From assembly GCF_027922305.1 (NCBI RefSeq), contig NZ_BSFK01000010.1, positions 124,001 through 188,000 of the forward strand: 64,000 nt of DNA. Reading direction: 5' to 3'. Shown here piece after piece: positions 8,941 through 18,796 of this stretch; the stretch's first letter is position 1; every line of letters starts with the position of its first letter. The position numbers were made by a program, and so were the translations under genes. Below the pieces are notes generated by a model. The model worked only from the letters and a program-made list of their open reading frames with translations, had not been told where the DNA came from and searched no databases. This DNA comes from Methylopila jiangsuensis (GTDB taxonomy: Bacteria; Pseudomonadota; Alphaproteobacteria; Rhizobiales; Methylopilaceae).

Positions 8941-9911
8941 TGCGCGTCGCGGTGGTGGGCGCGGGCGCCTGGGGCACGGCGCTCGCCAATGTGGCGGCGG
9001 ACGCGACCGGCGCCGAGGCGCCGCTGATCGGGCGCGACACGGCCCGCATGGCCGAAATGGCCGCGACGCGGGAGAACGCCGCGCGGCTGCCGGGGGTGAC
9101 GCTCCGGCCTCAGGTCGCGCCCTGCGCCGGCTGGGACGCGCTGTCCGGCGCCGACATCGTGCTGCTTGTGACGCCGACCCAGACGCTGCGCGCGGTCTCC
9201 GCCGAACTCGCGCCCCACCTCAAGCCCGGCGCGGCGGTCGTCGCCTGCGCCAAGGGCGTGGAGCGCGGCTCGCTGCTGCTGCCGCCGGCTGTGCTGGGCG
9301 AGACGCTGCCCGAGCACCCGGCGGCGCTGCTGTCCGGGCCGAGCTTCGCCGACGACGTGGCGCGCGGCCTGCCGACCGCGGTGACGCTGGCCGCCGGCGA
9401 CGAACGGCTCGCGGCGCGGCTTGCGGCGCGGCTCGCCACCCGCAGCTTCCGTCCTTATCACAGCACGGATCTGACGGGCGTGGCGCTGGGCGGCGCGGCC
9501 AAGAACGTGCTCGCCATCGCCGCCGGCGCGGTGGAGGGACGCGGCCTTGGCGCGAGCGCCGTCGCGGCGCTGATCGCCCGCGGCTTCGCGGAGCTGACGC
9601 GGCTCGGCGTGGCGCTCGGCGCGAAGCCCGAGACGCTGTCGGGCCTGTCGGGCCTCGGCGATCTGGTGCTGACCGCGACCTCGGAGAAGTCCCGCAACTT
9701 CGCGCTCGGCCTCGCGCTCGGCAAGGGCGAGCCCGCCCCCGACAAGCTCGCCGAAGGCGCCGCCACGGCCGAGGCGCTTGTGGCGCTCGCGGAGGCGAAC
9801 GGCGTGGAGATGCCGATCTCCCGCGCGGTGGCCGACGTGATCGCGGGCCGCGCCAGCGTGGCCTCGGCGATCGAGGACCTGCTCGCCCGGCCGCTCAGGG
9901 CCGAGGCGTGA
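8940..9911 (+). CDS. gpsA: NAD(P)-dependent glycerol-3-phosphate dehydrogenase
   Basis: Makes sn-glycerol-3-phosphate from dihydroxyacetone phosphate, feeding phospholipid synthesis. The 323-residue product starts with the Rossmann motif VGAGAWGTALA, contains LLSGPSFADDV and the catalytic lysine region GGAAKNVLAIAAG, followed by GLSGLGDLVLT and the substrate loop ending in EMPISRAVADVI. The ATG is fused to the tsaD stop. Length and motifs are normal for bacterial GpsA. Confidence 0.96.
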   Translation: MRVAVVGAGAWGTALANVAADATGAEAPLIGRDTARMAEMAATRENAARLPGVTLRPQVAPCAGWDALSGADIVLLVTPTQTLRAVSAELAPHLKPGAAVVACAKGVERGSLLLPPAVLGETLPEHPAALLSGPSFADDVARGLPTAVTLAAGDERLAARLAARLATRSFRPYHSTDLTGVALGGAAKNVLAIAAGAVEGRGLGASAVAALIARGFAELTRLGVALGAKPETLSGLSGLGDLVLTATSEKSRNFALGLALGKGEPAPDKLAEGAATAEALVALAEANGVEMPISRAVADVIAGRASVASAIEDLLARPLRAEA

Positions 9912-9938
9912 CGCCCTGAACCGGAGACGAGAGTTCCA

Positions 9939-10361
9939 ATGGCCTACTGGCTGTTCAAATCCGAGCCCGACGCCTGGTCCTGGGACGAGCAGAAGGCCGC
10001 CGGCCGCGACGGGACCGAATGGACCGGCGTGCGCAACTATCTGGCGCGCAACAACATGCGCGCCATGAAGGTCGGCGATCTCGGCTTCTTCTACCATTCC
10101 AACGAGGGCAAGGAGATCGTCGGCCTCGTGGAGGTGGCGAAGACCGCGCATCACGACTCCACCGCCAGCGACGACGCCCGCTGGGAGTGCGTCGACATCC
10201 GCGCGGTGGAGGACATGCCGCAGCCGGTGACGCTCGCCGCCGTCAAGGCCAACCCGAAGCTCGCCACAATGGCGCTCGTCACCTCCATGCGGCTTTCGGT
10301 GCAGCCGGTGACCGAGGACGAGTGGGCCGAGGTGCGGCGCATGGGCGGGTTCGCGTCCTGA
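9939..10361 (+). CDS. EVE domain-containing protein
   Basis: A 140-residue single-domain protein with the EVE/PUA-like signature: YWLFKSEPDAWSWD at the N-terminus, then WTGVRNYLARNNMRAMKVGDLGFFYHSN and the second strand VGLVEVAKTAH. EVE domains are related to YTH and PUA folds and bind modified bases in DNA or RNA. This small chromosomal version, next to tsaD-gpsA, is the widely conserved housekeeping-type member rather than one linked to restriction. It lies 27 bp after gpsA. The ligand is unknown. Confidence 0.9.
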   Translation: MAYWLFKSEPDAWSWDEQKAAGRDGTEWTGVRNYLARNNMRAMKVGDLGFFYHSNEGKEIVGLVEVAKTAHHDSTASDDARWECVDIRAVEDMPQPVTLAAVKANPKLATMALVTSMRLSVQPVTEDEWAEVRRMGGFAS

Positions 10362-10393
10362 GCCCTCGTCCGGAACTCGATCCGGTCGCCTTC

Positions 10394-11029
10394 GTGCGCG
10401 CCAACACGCGGGCGCGGCCCGTGCCGCACGCGCCCGAGATCACGCTCCATGTGGCGGACGAGGCCGTGCCGCTCTGGACGAAAACCGAAGAGGAGCTCGA
10501 GGCGATCGGCCTGCCGCCGCCGTTCTGGGCCTTCGCCTGGGCCGGAGGACAGGGGCTCGCGCGCTATCTTCTGGACCATCCCGATCTCGTGGCCGGGCGG
10601 CGCGCGCTCGACATGGGCGCCGGCTCCGGCCTCGTCGCCATCGCGGCGATGAGGGCGGGCGCGGCCCATGCGCGGGCCTGCGACATCGACCCGTTCGCGC
10701 TCGCCGCCATCACGGTCAACGCCGCGGCGAACGGGGTCGCGGTCGAGGCCTGCGGCGACGACCTGATCGGCGGCCCGCATCCCGCGGTCGATCTGGTGAC
10801 GGTGGGCGACCTGTTCTACGAGCGCGATCTGGCGGAGCGCCTGCTCGCCTGGCTCGACGGTTTTCTCGCCCTCGGCGCGCCCGTGCTGGTGGGCGATCCC
10901 GGCCGCAGCTATCTGCCCCGCCACCGGCTCGAACCGCTCGCCGACTACGCCGTGCCGGTGACGCGGGAGCTGGAGGACGCCGAGGTGAAGCGCGTCACCG
11001 TCTTCCGCCTCATCGCCCCCGCGCCCTGA
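10394..11029 (+). CDS. ETF-beta lysine methyltransferase-like protein (METTL20/ETFBKMT type)
   Basis: Class I SAM-dependent methyltransferase. The order PPFWAFAWAGGQGLARYLLD, motif I LDMGAGSGLVAIAA, the acidic motif II DIDP and the family-specific VGDLFYERDLAERL match ETFBKMT/METTL20, which methylates lysines of the electron-transfer flavoprotein beta subunit. No ATG is available in the right place. I chose GTG 10394; a CTG at 10358, overlapping the EVE stop, would add 12 residues that also look homologous (DPVAFVRANTR). The 3' end overlaps the convergent doc gene by 20 bp. ETF-ubiquinone oxidoreductase lies 9 kb away in the same window. Confidence 0.8.
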   Translation: MRANTRARPVPHAPEITLHVADEAVPLWTKTEEELEAIGLPPPFWAFAWAGGQGLARYLLDHPDLVAGRRALDMGAGSGLVAIAAMRAGAAHARACDIDPFALAAITVNAAANGVAVEACGDDLIGGPHPAVDLVTVGDLFYERDLAERLLAWLDGFLALGAPVLVGDPGRSYLPRHRLEPLADYAVPVTRELEDAEVKRVTVFRLIAPAP

Positions 11030-11399
11030 GCCACGCCGCCAGGTCGTCTTCGGACAGGGTTCCCGCGGCGAGGGCCAGGAAGGTCTTGATCTTGTCCTCC
11101 TCCGACGCCGCCAGCTTGCTTCCGTTCCGTTCCAGAAACAGTCGCGTCGCCATATAGGCCGCACGCTTGTTGCCATCCGCGAAGGGATGGTTGCGCGCCA
11201 GCCCAAACCCGTAGGACGCGGCGAGCGCGAACAGGTCGGTCTCGCCATAGGCCCACTTGTTGCGAGGCCTCGCCAATGCGGACTCAAGCGCGGCGACGTC
11301 GCGCAGACCGCTCAATCCGCCGTGGATGGCGATCGACCAGTCATGCGCCTGCAAGAGGATTTCATCGTCGAGCCAGAACGGTTCGGAGAGCAGGCTCAT
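11010..11399 (-). CDS. doc: Doc-type Fic-fold toxin (death-on-curing family)
   Basis: A 129-residue protein with the complete Fic/Doc catalytic motif HPFADGNKR at 71-79 and the upstream helix GLSGLRDVAALESALARP that is typical of Doc. Doc proteins phosphorylate elongation factor Tu and arrest translation. All catalytic positions (His71, Asp75, Asn77, Lys78, Arg79) are intact, so the toxin is predicted active. Its start overlaps the stop of the small upstream antitoxin gene (ATGA). The C-terminal coding end overlaps the convergent methyltransferase gene by 20 bp. Confidence 0.9.
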   Translation of the reverse strand: MSLLSEPFWLDDEILLQAHDWSIAIHGGLSGLRDVAALESALARPRNKWAYGETDLFALAASYGFGLARNHPFADGNKRAAYMATRLFLERNGSKLAASEEDKIKTFLALAAGTLSEDDLAAWLRARGR

Positions 11400-11623
11400 C
11401 GCGCCAGAGCGCGCAGCACGGCGTCGTCCTCATCCATGATGCGTTTGACGATAGCGAGCTGTGTTTTCTGTTCGTCGGTCAGGCGATCGACGTTCAGCCG
11501 CGCGTCGTTCGTGCTCAGCGCCGCCTCGTCCCCCGCGGCGAACTTCAGCCGCGCGGCGATGTCCGCGGGGATGCGGAGCACCAGATCGCCGTCGATCTCT
11601 TCAAAGCGCACGATGCGGGTCAT
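11396..11623 (-). CDS. AbrB/MazE-like antitoxin paired with Doc
   Basis: A protein of about 75 residues starting at MTRIVRFEEIDGDLVLRIP. The pattern of alternating strands with LRIPADIAARLKFAAGDEAALS resembles the swapped-hairpin AbrB/MazE DNA-binding fold, followed by a helical acidic tail that would bind the toxin. An in-frame GTG/ATG 30 nt upstream is possible but less likely. It is translationally coupled to doc through a 4-bp overlap. The antitoxin is probably autoregulatory. It does not resemble the classic Phd partner. Confidence 0.75.
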   Translation of the reverse strand: MTRIVRFEEIDGDLVLRIPADIAARLKFAAGDEAALSTNDARLNVDRLTDEQKTQLAIVKRIMDEDDAVLRALAR

Positions 11624-11793
11624 GGGGTCTCGCTCCTTCCGGCCGGCCGCCATCGTAACATGGGCGTGCGCCGGATCGCGCTAAAGTACGACGCGAGACG
11701 CTTGAGGGCGCTCGCCTGCGCGCTCTATGCTCCGATGTTGAGAGAAGCCCGACACGGAACAACGCCGGGCCAAGATGCCGGGAGCGACGCGTC

Positions 11794-13749
<1,956 letters not shown>

Positions 13750-13790
13750 CGGGGCGTCGCGGTCGGCGCCTGTCGTAAAGCCGGACGCGC

Positions 13791-13823
13791 CGTCATGCCC
13801 GAGCGTGGTCATCGGGCATGACG
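13791..13823. repeat. REP-type palindrome, copy 1
   Basis: Arms CGTCATGCCCGA (13791-13802) and TCGGGCATGACG (13812-13823) pair perfectly around a 9-nt loop. The same sequence recurs at 26598-26630, and related copies occur at 28230, 34747 and 40461. It lies between the convergent acs and nuclease genes. Confidence 0.85.
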
Positions 13824-13854
13824 GGAGCTGACGGCGGGCCACACATGTAGAAAT

Positions 13855-13885
13855 AGCCCCGAACGGCGCTCCGGGGCTTCTTTTT
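13855..13885 (+). terminator. Intrinsic terminator of acs
   Basis: A 7-bp stem AGCCCCG (13855-13861) / CGGGGCT (13872-13878) is followed on plus by TTCTTTTT, a standard factor-independent terminator. Confidence 0.8.
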
Positions 13886-13897
13886 GGCGGCCGCCCG

Positions 13898-14413
13898 TCA
13901 GCACCAGCCCTGGCGCCGGCCGCCGTCATAGGCGCGGCCGTGGCCGTCCGCGATCAGCCGGGCGCCGACGTCGCCGATCCCGTCCGCGGACACGCGCGCG
14001 ATTACCCGGCCGAAATACTTGTCGCCGCGCAGTCCGGTCAGCGTCAGGCGCCGGTCGCGCAGCAGCCGCTCCAGCGCGTCGGTCGCGGCTTCCGCCGCGC
14101 GGGTCTCGCTCACGCAGCGGCCGCGACGCTCCGGCGCGTCCACCCCGTCCACGCGCACGCGCGCCACGATCTCCTGCCCCGGAAAGGCGGCGATCCGCGC
14201 CTCGAACGTGTCGCCGTCGATGACGCCCAGCGCCCGCGCGGACACGCCCGGCGCCGGGGCGATGGCGGCGGGGGTGGACGAGGGCGCGACGTCGAGCCGC
14301 GACGAGGCCGCCCCGGTCACGGCGAGCGTTCCCGCCACCCCGAGCGCGAGGCCGGCGGCGGCGTCGCGGAGGCGGCGGTAAAGAGTAAAGCGGTGGGCGG
14401 TGCGGATCATCAT
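13898..14413 (-). CDS. Staphylococcal nuclease-like (SNase) secreted protein
   Basis: A 171-residue protein with an N-terminal signal or anchor segment (AAAGLALGVAGTLAVTGAA, about 13-31) and one SNase/OB-fold domain. The catalytic signature is visible: VIDGDTFEARI (calcium Asp), VRVDGVDAPERRG (Asp and Arg), and a later LRGDKYFGRVIARV where the family has the catalytic Glu/Arg pair around YGR. Probably exported; may degrade nucleic acids in the periplasm. The ORF ends in a Cys. Convergent with acs, with a REP palindrome and terminator between. Confidence 0.75.
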   Translation of the reverse strand: MMIRTAHRFTLYRRLRDAAAGLALGVAGTLAVTGAASSRLDVAPSSTPAAIAPAPGVSARALGVIDGDTFEARIAAFPGQEIVARVRVDGVDAPERRGRCVSETRAAEAATDALERLLRDRRLTLTGLRGDKYFGRVIARVSADGIGDVGARLIADGHGRAYDGGRRQGWC

Positions 14414-14573
14414 CCCATACGCATATCACAATCCGCACATTAAAGGAATATAATCATTAGAAGGCCATTTCGCGCCTGTCCGCCCATACGCGGCAACCGG
14501 GCGCTAACCGTTGCCGGTCCATAGAGAAGCGGACGGCGTCGTGGCCGTGGCGTTCAACAAGGCGTGGCGGAAC

Positions 14574-15119
14574 ATGGACGGGTCGGTGGTCGTGGCGCGG
14601 GGCGTTTCGGCGGTCGCGGGGCGCGTGCGGGCGGTCGTGGTCTGCGGCGCGCTCATCGCCTGCGCCGCGGCGGCCGAAGCGCGGGAGATCGTGCCCTTCG
14701 CCAGCGAGGACTACCGCGCCGGCACCATCGTCATCCGCAACGCCGAGCGCGCGCTTTATCTGGTCGGGGGCGACGGCCGCGCGCTGCGCTACCGGGTGGC
14801 CGTGGGCAAGCCCGGCAAGCAGTGGTTCGGCGCCGCGTGGATCAAGGGCAAATACGTCCAGCCCGCCTGGTCGCCGCCGGAGGAGGTGCGGCGCGACAAG
14901 CCCAACCTGCCGGACGTGATCCCCGGCGGCTCGCCGAAGAACCCCATGGGCCCGCGGGCGCTGCTGCTCGACCGGGACCAGTACGCCATCCACGGCACCA
15001 ACCGGCCGAAATCCATCGGCACCTACGCGTCCTACGGCTGCATCCGCATGCGCAACGAGGACATCATCGACCTGTACGACCGGGTGCGGGTGGGCGCGAA
15101 GGTCGTCGTCATTCCCTGA
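14574..15119 (+). CDS. L,D-transpeptidase (YkuD domain), exported
   Basis: A 181-residue protein in the chosen frame start, with a signal peptide (VVVCGALIACAAAAEA) and a YkuD catalytic domain. The domain holds HGTNRPKSIGTYASYGCIRM with the catalytic His near 140 and Cys near 156. Such enzymes make 3-3 crosslinks in peptidoglycan or attach proteins to it, in the periplasm. Start choice: the ATG at 14574 places the signal peptide at the N-terminus; a TTG at 14511 is also in frame but adds an unlikely charged leader. The gene stands alone, divergent from the nuclease gene. Confidence 0.88.
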   Translation: MDGSVVVARGVSAVAGRVRAVVVCGALIACAAAAEAREIVPFASEDYRAGTIVIRNAERALYLVGGDGRALRYRVAVGKPGKQWFGAAWIKGKYVQPAWSPPEEVRRDKPNLPDVIPGGSPKNPMGPRALLLDRDQYAIHGTNRPKSIGTYASYGCIRMRNEDIIDLYDRVRVGAKVVVIP

Positions 15120-15152
15120 CGCCGGCGTCCGCGGACCACCAGACCAGACCGC

Positions 15153-16457
15153 TCAGGCGCGGTAGATGTCGGCGCGGGTCGAGGGCAGGTCGACCGCGCC
15201 GCTCTTCGTCCGCGACGAGGCCAGCGTCTGGCACACGCCGATGGAGCCGCGGGCGAAGGCCAGCGACACGCCGGCGAGATAGGCGATCCACATCCGCGTG
15301 CGCACCTCGCCCGCTTCGGCGATCGCGGCCTCTCGGTTGGCCTGCAGCCTGCGGCACCACAATGCCGTGGTGCGGGCGTAATGCCGGCGCAGCGCCTCCA
15401 CGTCCTGCGGCTCGAAGCCGGCCCGCTCCAGACCGGACAGGGTGGAGCCGATGTGGTCCAGCTCCGCGCCGGGGAAGATGTGGCGCAGGATGGCCTTGGC
15501 CTCGGGGCGCAGCTTGCGGTCGTCGCCGCGCTTGGCCCGGCGGGTGATGGCGTGGTGAAGGTAGAGTCCGCCGGGCTTCAGCAGCCGGCGCACGCCCTTG
15601 TAATAGGCGTCGGCGTTCTTCAGCCCCACATGCTCGAACATGCCGACGGATGCGATCTTGTCGAACTCGCCGCCCACCGTGCTCCAGTCCGCGAGCGCCA
15701 CCGTGACCCGGCCCTGCAGCCCGCGCTCAAGGATCAGCGCCTGCGCCCCCGCGAGCTGCTCCCGCGACAGCGTCACGCCGTGGGCGGTGACGCCGTAGGC
15801 CTCCGCCGCATGGCAGATCAGCGCGCCCCAGCCGCAGCCCACGTCCAGGAAGCGCTCGCCGGGCTGGAGCCTGAGCTTGCGGCACACGAGGTCGATCTTG
15901 TTGCGCTGGGCCGCGTCCAGATCCTCGTCCCAGTCGTGGAAATAGGCGCAGGAGTAGATCAGCTGCTCGTCCAGGAACAGCCGGTAGAAGGCGTTGGAGA
16001 CGTCGTAGTGGTGGGCGATGTTCTTCTGGTTGTCGTCCGGATCGCCGGAGCGGCCGGGCGCGGCGCCGGGCTGGCCCTCCCAGGGCAGCCGGGTCTCGCC
16101 CGCCGGCACCTTCAGGAACGCCGCCGCGGTGCGGGCGAGGCGCAAGGGCCCCGCCGCCCGCAGCAGATCGCGCCCGCGCAGCGACGGCCGCCGCTCCGCC
16201 AGATCGAACAGGTCGCCGTTCTCGAGGTCGATGCGGCCGAGCGCGTGCAGCCGCACCAGCGTGTCGAGCTTGGGCGATTTGGCGAGCGCCGCCAGCGTGC
16301 CCTCGTCGCCGAAGCGCACGATCAGCTTGTCCGGCCCGACCTGGCGCGGCGAGGTCCCGCCGTCCCACAGCTTCAGCGCCAGATGCGGCCCGAGCAGCGG
16401 CGCGACGGCGTCGGCGAGTTCGCGGGCCAGGGCGAGACGGCGTTCGGCGGCGGTCAT
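15153..16457 (-). CDS. cfa: Cyclopropane-fatty-acyl-phospholipid synthase family methyltransferase
   Basis: Adds a methylene group from SAM across the double bond of unsaturated acyl chains in membrane phospholipids. The protein of about 434 residues has the N-terminal lipid-binding region (LKLWDGGTSP... LGRIDLENGDLFDL), the CFAS segment HHYDVSNAFYRLFLDEQLIYSCAYF, SAM motif I FLDVGCGWGALICHAA, and GMFEHVGLKNADAYY. I use ATG 16457; 21 more in-frame residues upstream look non-conserved. It is convergent with the L,D-transpeptidase gene, 33 bp away. It could also be one of the CFA-like paralogues that modify other lipids. Confidence 0.93.
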   Translation of the reverse strand: MTAAERRLALARELADAVAPLLGPHLALKLWDGGTSPRQVGPDKLIVRFGDEGTLAALAKSPKLDTLVRLHALGRIDLENGDLFDLAERRPSLRGRDLLRAAGPLRLARTAAAFLKVPAGETRLPWEGQPGAAPGRSGDPDDNQKNIAHHYDVSNAFYRLFLDEQLIYSCAYFHDWDEDLDAAQRNKIDLVCRKLRLQPGERFLDVGCGWGALICHAAEAYGVTAHGVTLSREQLAGAQALILERGLQGRVTVALADWSTVGGEFDKIASVGMFEHVGLKNADAYYKGVRRLLKPGGLYLHHAITRRAKRGDDRKLRPEAKAILRHIFPGAELDHIGSTLSGLERAGFEPQDVEALRRHYARTTALWCRRLQANREAAIAEAGEVRTRMWIAYLAGVSLAFARGSIGVCQTLASSRTKSGAVDLPSTRADIYRA

Positions 16458-16533
16458 GGCGCGGCAGTGTCCCCCTGTTTCGGCCCGCCGTCGTGTCGCC
16501 CGGATGGGCGCCCCGGTCAAGCCGCGGGCCGTT

Positions 16534-17280
16534 TCACCGGCAGATGCGGGCCATGCCGCGGTCGAGATGAAAGTGATCGGCGTGGGCGGCGTTGTAGTCC
16601 GGCGACAGCACCGTCCCGAACAGACCGCAGGCGCCGGCGCGCAGGTCGCGCAGGAACAGGCCCGCCGGGCCGGGCTCGTCCCAGCCGCCGGCCACCGTCA
16701 CCACGCGCCCGGTGGAGAGCCGCGCCGAGGCGAGGTCGAGCGCGTTGGCGGTGGCGTGCTGGGAGCGCCGGCCGGACGCCCGGTGATAGACGTTGCGGCA
16801 GGCGTAGGTCCCGAAATGCCCCACCGCCACCGCCCGCGCGCCGAACCGGCGCTCCGCCGCCGGTTGCAGCACGTGGCGCTCGAACAGCGCGTAGGCAGCC
16901 GCGAGCGGGCAGCGCATCACGGGAGCGGGCGCCAGCGCGAGCCCGCTCAGGACCACCCCGTCGTCATAGCCGCAGCCGTCCGTGAACGGCCGCGGCGGGG
17001 CGGGGGCGGCCCCGAGGCCGGAGCGCTGAAGCGTCGCCCGGCAGGCGCCCGGCGACAGCGCCAGCAGCCGGAGCCGCAGGCCCGTGAAAGCGTCCGGCGG
17101 GGCGTTCAGATCGAACGCGAGCCGCTCCTCCGGCGCCGCCGCCACCCACGTGAGGGTCGCGCCCGCCACCGCGCCGAGCCCCAGCAGCGCGGTGAGCAGC
17201 AGCCGGCCCGCGACCGGCCGCCGGCGCGGGGAGGGGGCCGGTTTGGGCGGCGGAGCGGGGTCGGGCGGTGCGGCGGCCAT
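16534..17280 (-). CDS. Extensin-like (COG3921) exported protein
   Basis: A 248-residue protein starting with a Pro-rich cytoplasmic leader and a membrane-anchor or signal segment (LLLTALLGLGAVAGATLTWVAA). The C-terminal extensin-like domain is clear: the conserved cysteines in MRCPLAAAYALF, HFGTYACRNVY, QHATANALDLASARL, and DYNAAHADHFHLDRG at the end. This peptidase-M15-like fold suggests a peptidoglycan or cell-surface role; the reaction is unproven. The His/Asp residues of the HxxxxALD and HADHFH segments are intact. It lies 76 bp upstream of cfa on the same strand, so co-transcription is possible. Confidence 0.82.
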   Translation of the reverse strand: MAAAPPDPAPPPKPAPSPRRRPVAGRLLLTALLGLGAVAGATLTWVAAAPEERLAFDLNAPPDAFTGLRLRLLALSPGACRATLQRSGLGAAPAPPRPFTDGCGYDDGVVLSGLALAPAPVMRCPLAAAYALFERHVLQPAAERRFGARAVAVGHFGTYACRNVYHRASGRRSQHATANALDLASARLSTGRVVTVAGGWDEPGPAGLFLRDLRAGACGLFGTVLSPDYNAAHADHFHLDRGMARICR

Positions 17281-17904
17281 GGGGCTCGAGGCGGAGGGCG
17301 GGCCTGCCTCACCTGGAGCGCGAAGGCCCCCGCGCCAAGCGGCGGCCTGCCTCACGTTCCCGGCACGGGGGCGCGTTCCCGCGGGGCGCGTCGCGCCCAC
17401 GCGAGGGGGATCGAGATTGCGGGACGGGCGCGGAACGCCGGTCGACCCATATCTGGCAGTCAGAATGCCGGTCTTCCGGCGTTCCGCGCGCGGCGGTTTC
17501 GCGTCGGCTGCGGACGGCGCCGGACCGCTCAGGGCCTGACGGGCCGGGCGTTCCCGGTGCGCGGCGAAAGCCGTGCGCCGAAACCCCGGTCGTCCCGCGG
17601 AGCGCCTCGGAACGCCGGCCTTTGGAGCCGGGCCCTGTGCGCGCCCCGCGACCCTGCGTGTCCGCTCCCCTCCAGGAACGCCCGCTTCGGTCGTTCGCGG
17701 GCGGGCCTCTTAACGCATCCGCGCCCCGGCGCCCCGATCGAGGGAAACGCCTGCGCGCGGACGGCCCCGCAGACCAACGTCCCAGGGGGAGGACATCCGG
17801 TCATCCTCCGCCTGAGCGCCGCCCCCTCCCCACATGGCCGGCCGGTCCGGACACGCCTCCCATCCGGGGGAAGGGCGAGGACAGGGTGCGGGAGGCTCAG
17901 GCGG
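17281..17904. other. Gene-free GC-rich stretch left of the AT-rich island
   Basis: No credible gene on either strand; the open frames here lack codon structure and any recognisable motif. The only clear structure is the inverted repeat at 17428-17489. The segment 17800-17890 faintly resembles the CTCTCCCC-type intergenic repeats found elsewhere in the window, but is too degenerate to call. Confidence 0.5.
17428..17489. repeat. 14-bp inverted repeat upstream of extensin-like gene
   Basis: GCGCGGAACGCCGG at 17428-17441 is exactly complementary to CCGGCGTTCCGCGC at 17476-17489, separated by 34 nt. It starts about 150 bp upstream of the extensin-like start codon. Confidence 0.6.
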
Positions 17905-18106
17905 ATGTCAAGGAATTTTATCCTATAAAGAGTTGGGTCGTAATTTGGACTGTAGACGGCAGGGCCCGTCTGGAAATTTTCGCAGCTCGCGATTGAAGAT
18001 GGAGTAATGCCGCGCATTAGCAGGCTTTCAAAAGTTACTTCCCTCGTATTGCTCGACGCCCAGTCGTGCATGCCAGCGCGAAGGCTGAGGCGTGACGGCA
18101 GAGTTT

Positions 18107-18124
18107 GGCTCGCAGCTGCGAGCC
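18107..18124. promoter_or_regulatory. Perfect 18-bp palindrome downstream of the HEPN gene
   Basis: GGCTCGCAG at 18107-18115 is followed directly by its exact complement CTGCGAGCC at 18116-18124. It lies 64 bp beyond the HEPN stop. No T-run follows on the transcribed strand, so it may be a protein-binding site or a terminator stem. Confidence 0.55.
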
Positions 18125-18187
18125 GTTGATGACGCGTCTTGCTGCTGTGCTTGCGGCAGCGGTCAAAATCACGGCACTTACCGTCTG

Positions 18188-18796
18188 TTATGTTGTGCTA
18201 TCGTTATGCATAATTTTTATTGCAGATTTGCCTATTTTTTCTAAATCACCAATCGCTTTTGTTACGTCTTCTTTGATTATCGGCCACAGGCTGACGCCAC
18301 CGAGGACAGGATTTATATCTGCTTCATGTGCAATTCGGTTCCTCCACATATATATCGTTCGTAGTCTCGCCTTGAGGTCTTTCGCCTTAAGCCCGGTGTC
18401 ATCGGCTATATGTGACCAAGGGTCTGATATAAAACAGCTGAGTGCCTCAGAAAATTTCCCAGGGTCTACGAACGATTTATAGGAATTCTTATTCCTAACA
18501 AAATTTTCCACAAGGTGTGGCCAGTGTTCGGCATCCGCTATTTGAATATTAAATGGTATATCGAAATTATTGATTTCTTTTTTAAAATTCAGTCTATGCA
18601 AAACCTCGACGCGAAATATTTCATGGATTAGATGGTCAAACGAACTAACGCTTAGGACAACAGATGCCCTCAGCATGTCTGAAGTATCCAGTGCAACAGA
18701 GTAGTTTTTCGACAAATAATCCTGAACTTCAGTTAAATTTCTCGCCCTATAAAGACTTGACTCAAATGTCTCTCTAACTTTTCGATATCTATCCAT
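18188..18796 (-). CDS. RiboL-PSP-HEPN-like putative RNase
   Basis: A 202-residue all-helical protein. Near the C-terminus it has the HEPN ribonuclease motif R-x4-6-H as RNRIAH (Arg152, Asn153, His157). The N-terminal half shows the pattern ALDTSDMLRASVVLSVSSFDHLIHEIF typical of the RiboL-PSP-HEPN family. HEPN proteins are metal-independent RNases found in toxin-antitoxin, abortive infection and CRISPR effectors. Its start lies inside the end of the ParA-like gene (8-bp overlap), so the two are translated together. Codon use is AT-rich, unlike the chromosome around it. RNase activity is inferred from the motif; no partner antitoxin of a known type is present. Confidence 0.8.
   Translation of the reverse strand: MDRYRKVRETFESSLYRARNLTEVQDYLSKNYSVALDTSDMLRASVVLSVSSFDHLIHEIFRVEVLHRLNFKKEINNFDIPFNIQIADAEHWPHLVENFVRNKNSYKSFVDPGKFSEALSCFISDPWSHIADDTGLKAKDLKARLRTIYMWRNRIAHEADINPVLGGVSLWPIIKEDVTKAIGDLEKIGKSAIKIMHNDSTT

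Noticed and set aside
17529-18071. A 180-codon minus-strand frame straddling the left island border
   Set aside because: It crosses the abrupt composition change, has no ribosome site or motif, and its second half is typical shadow composition.
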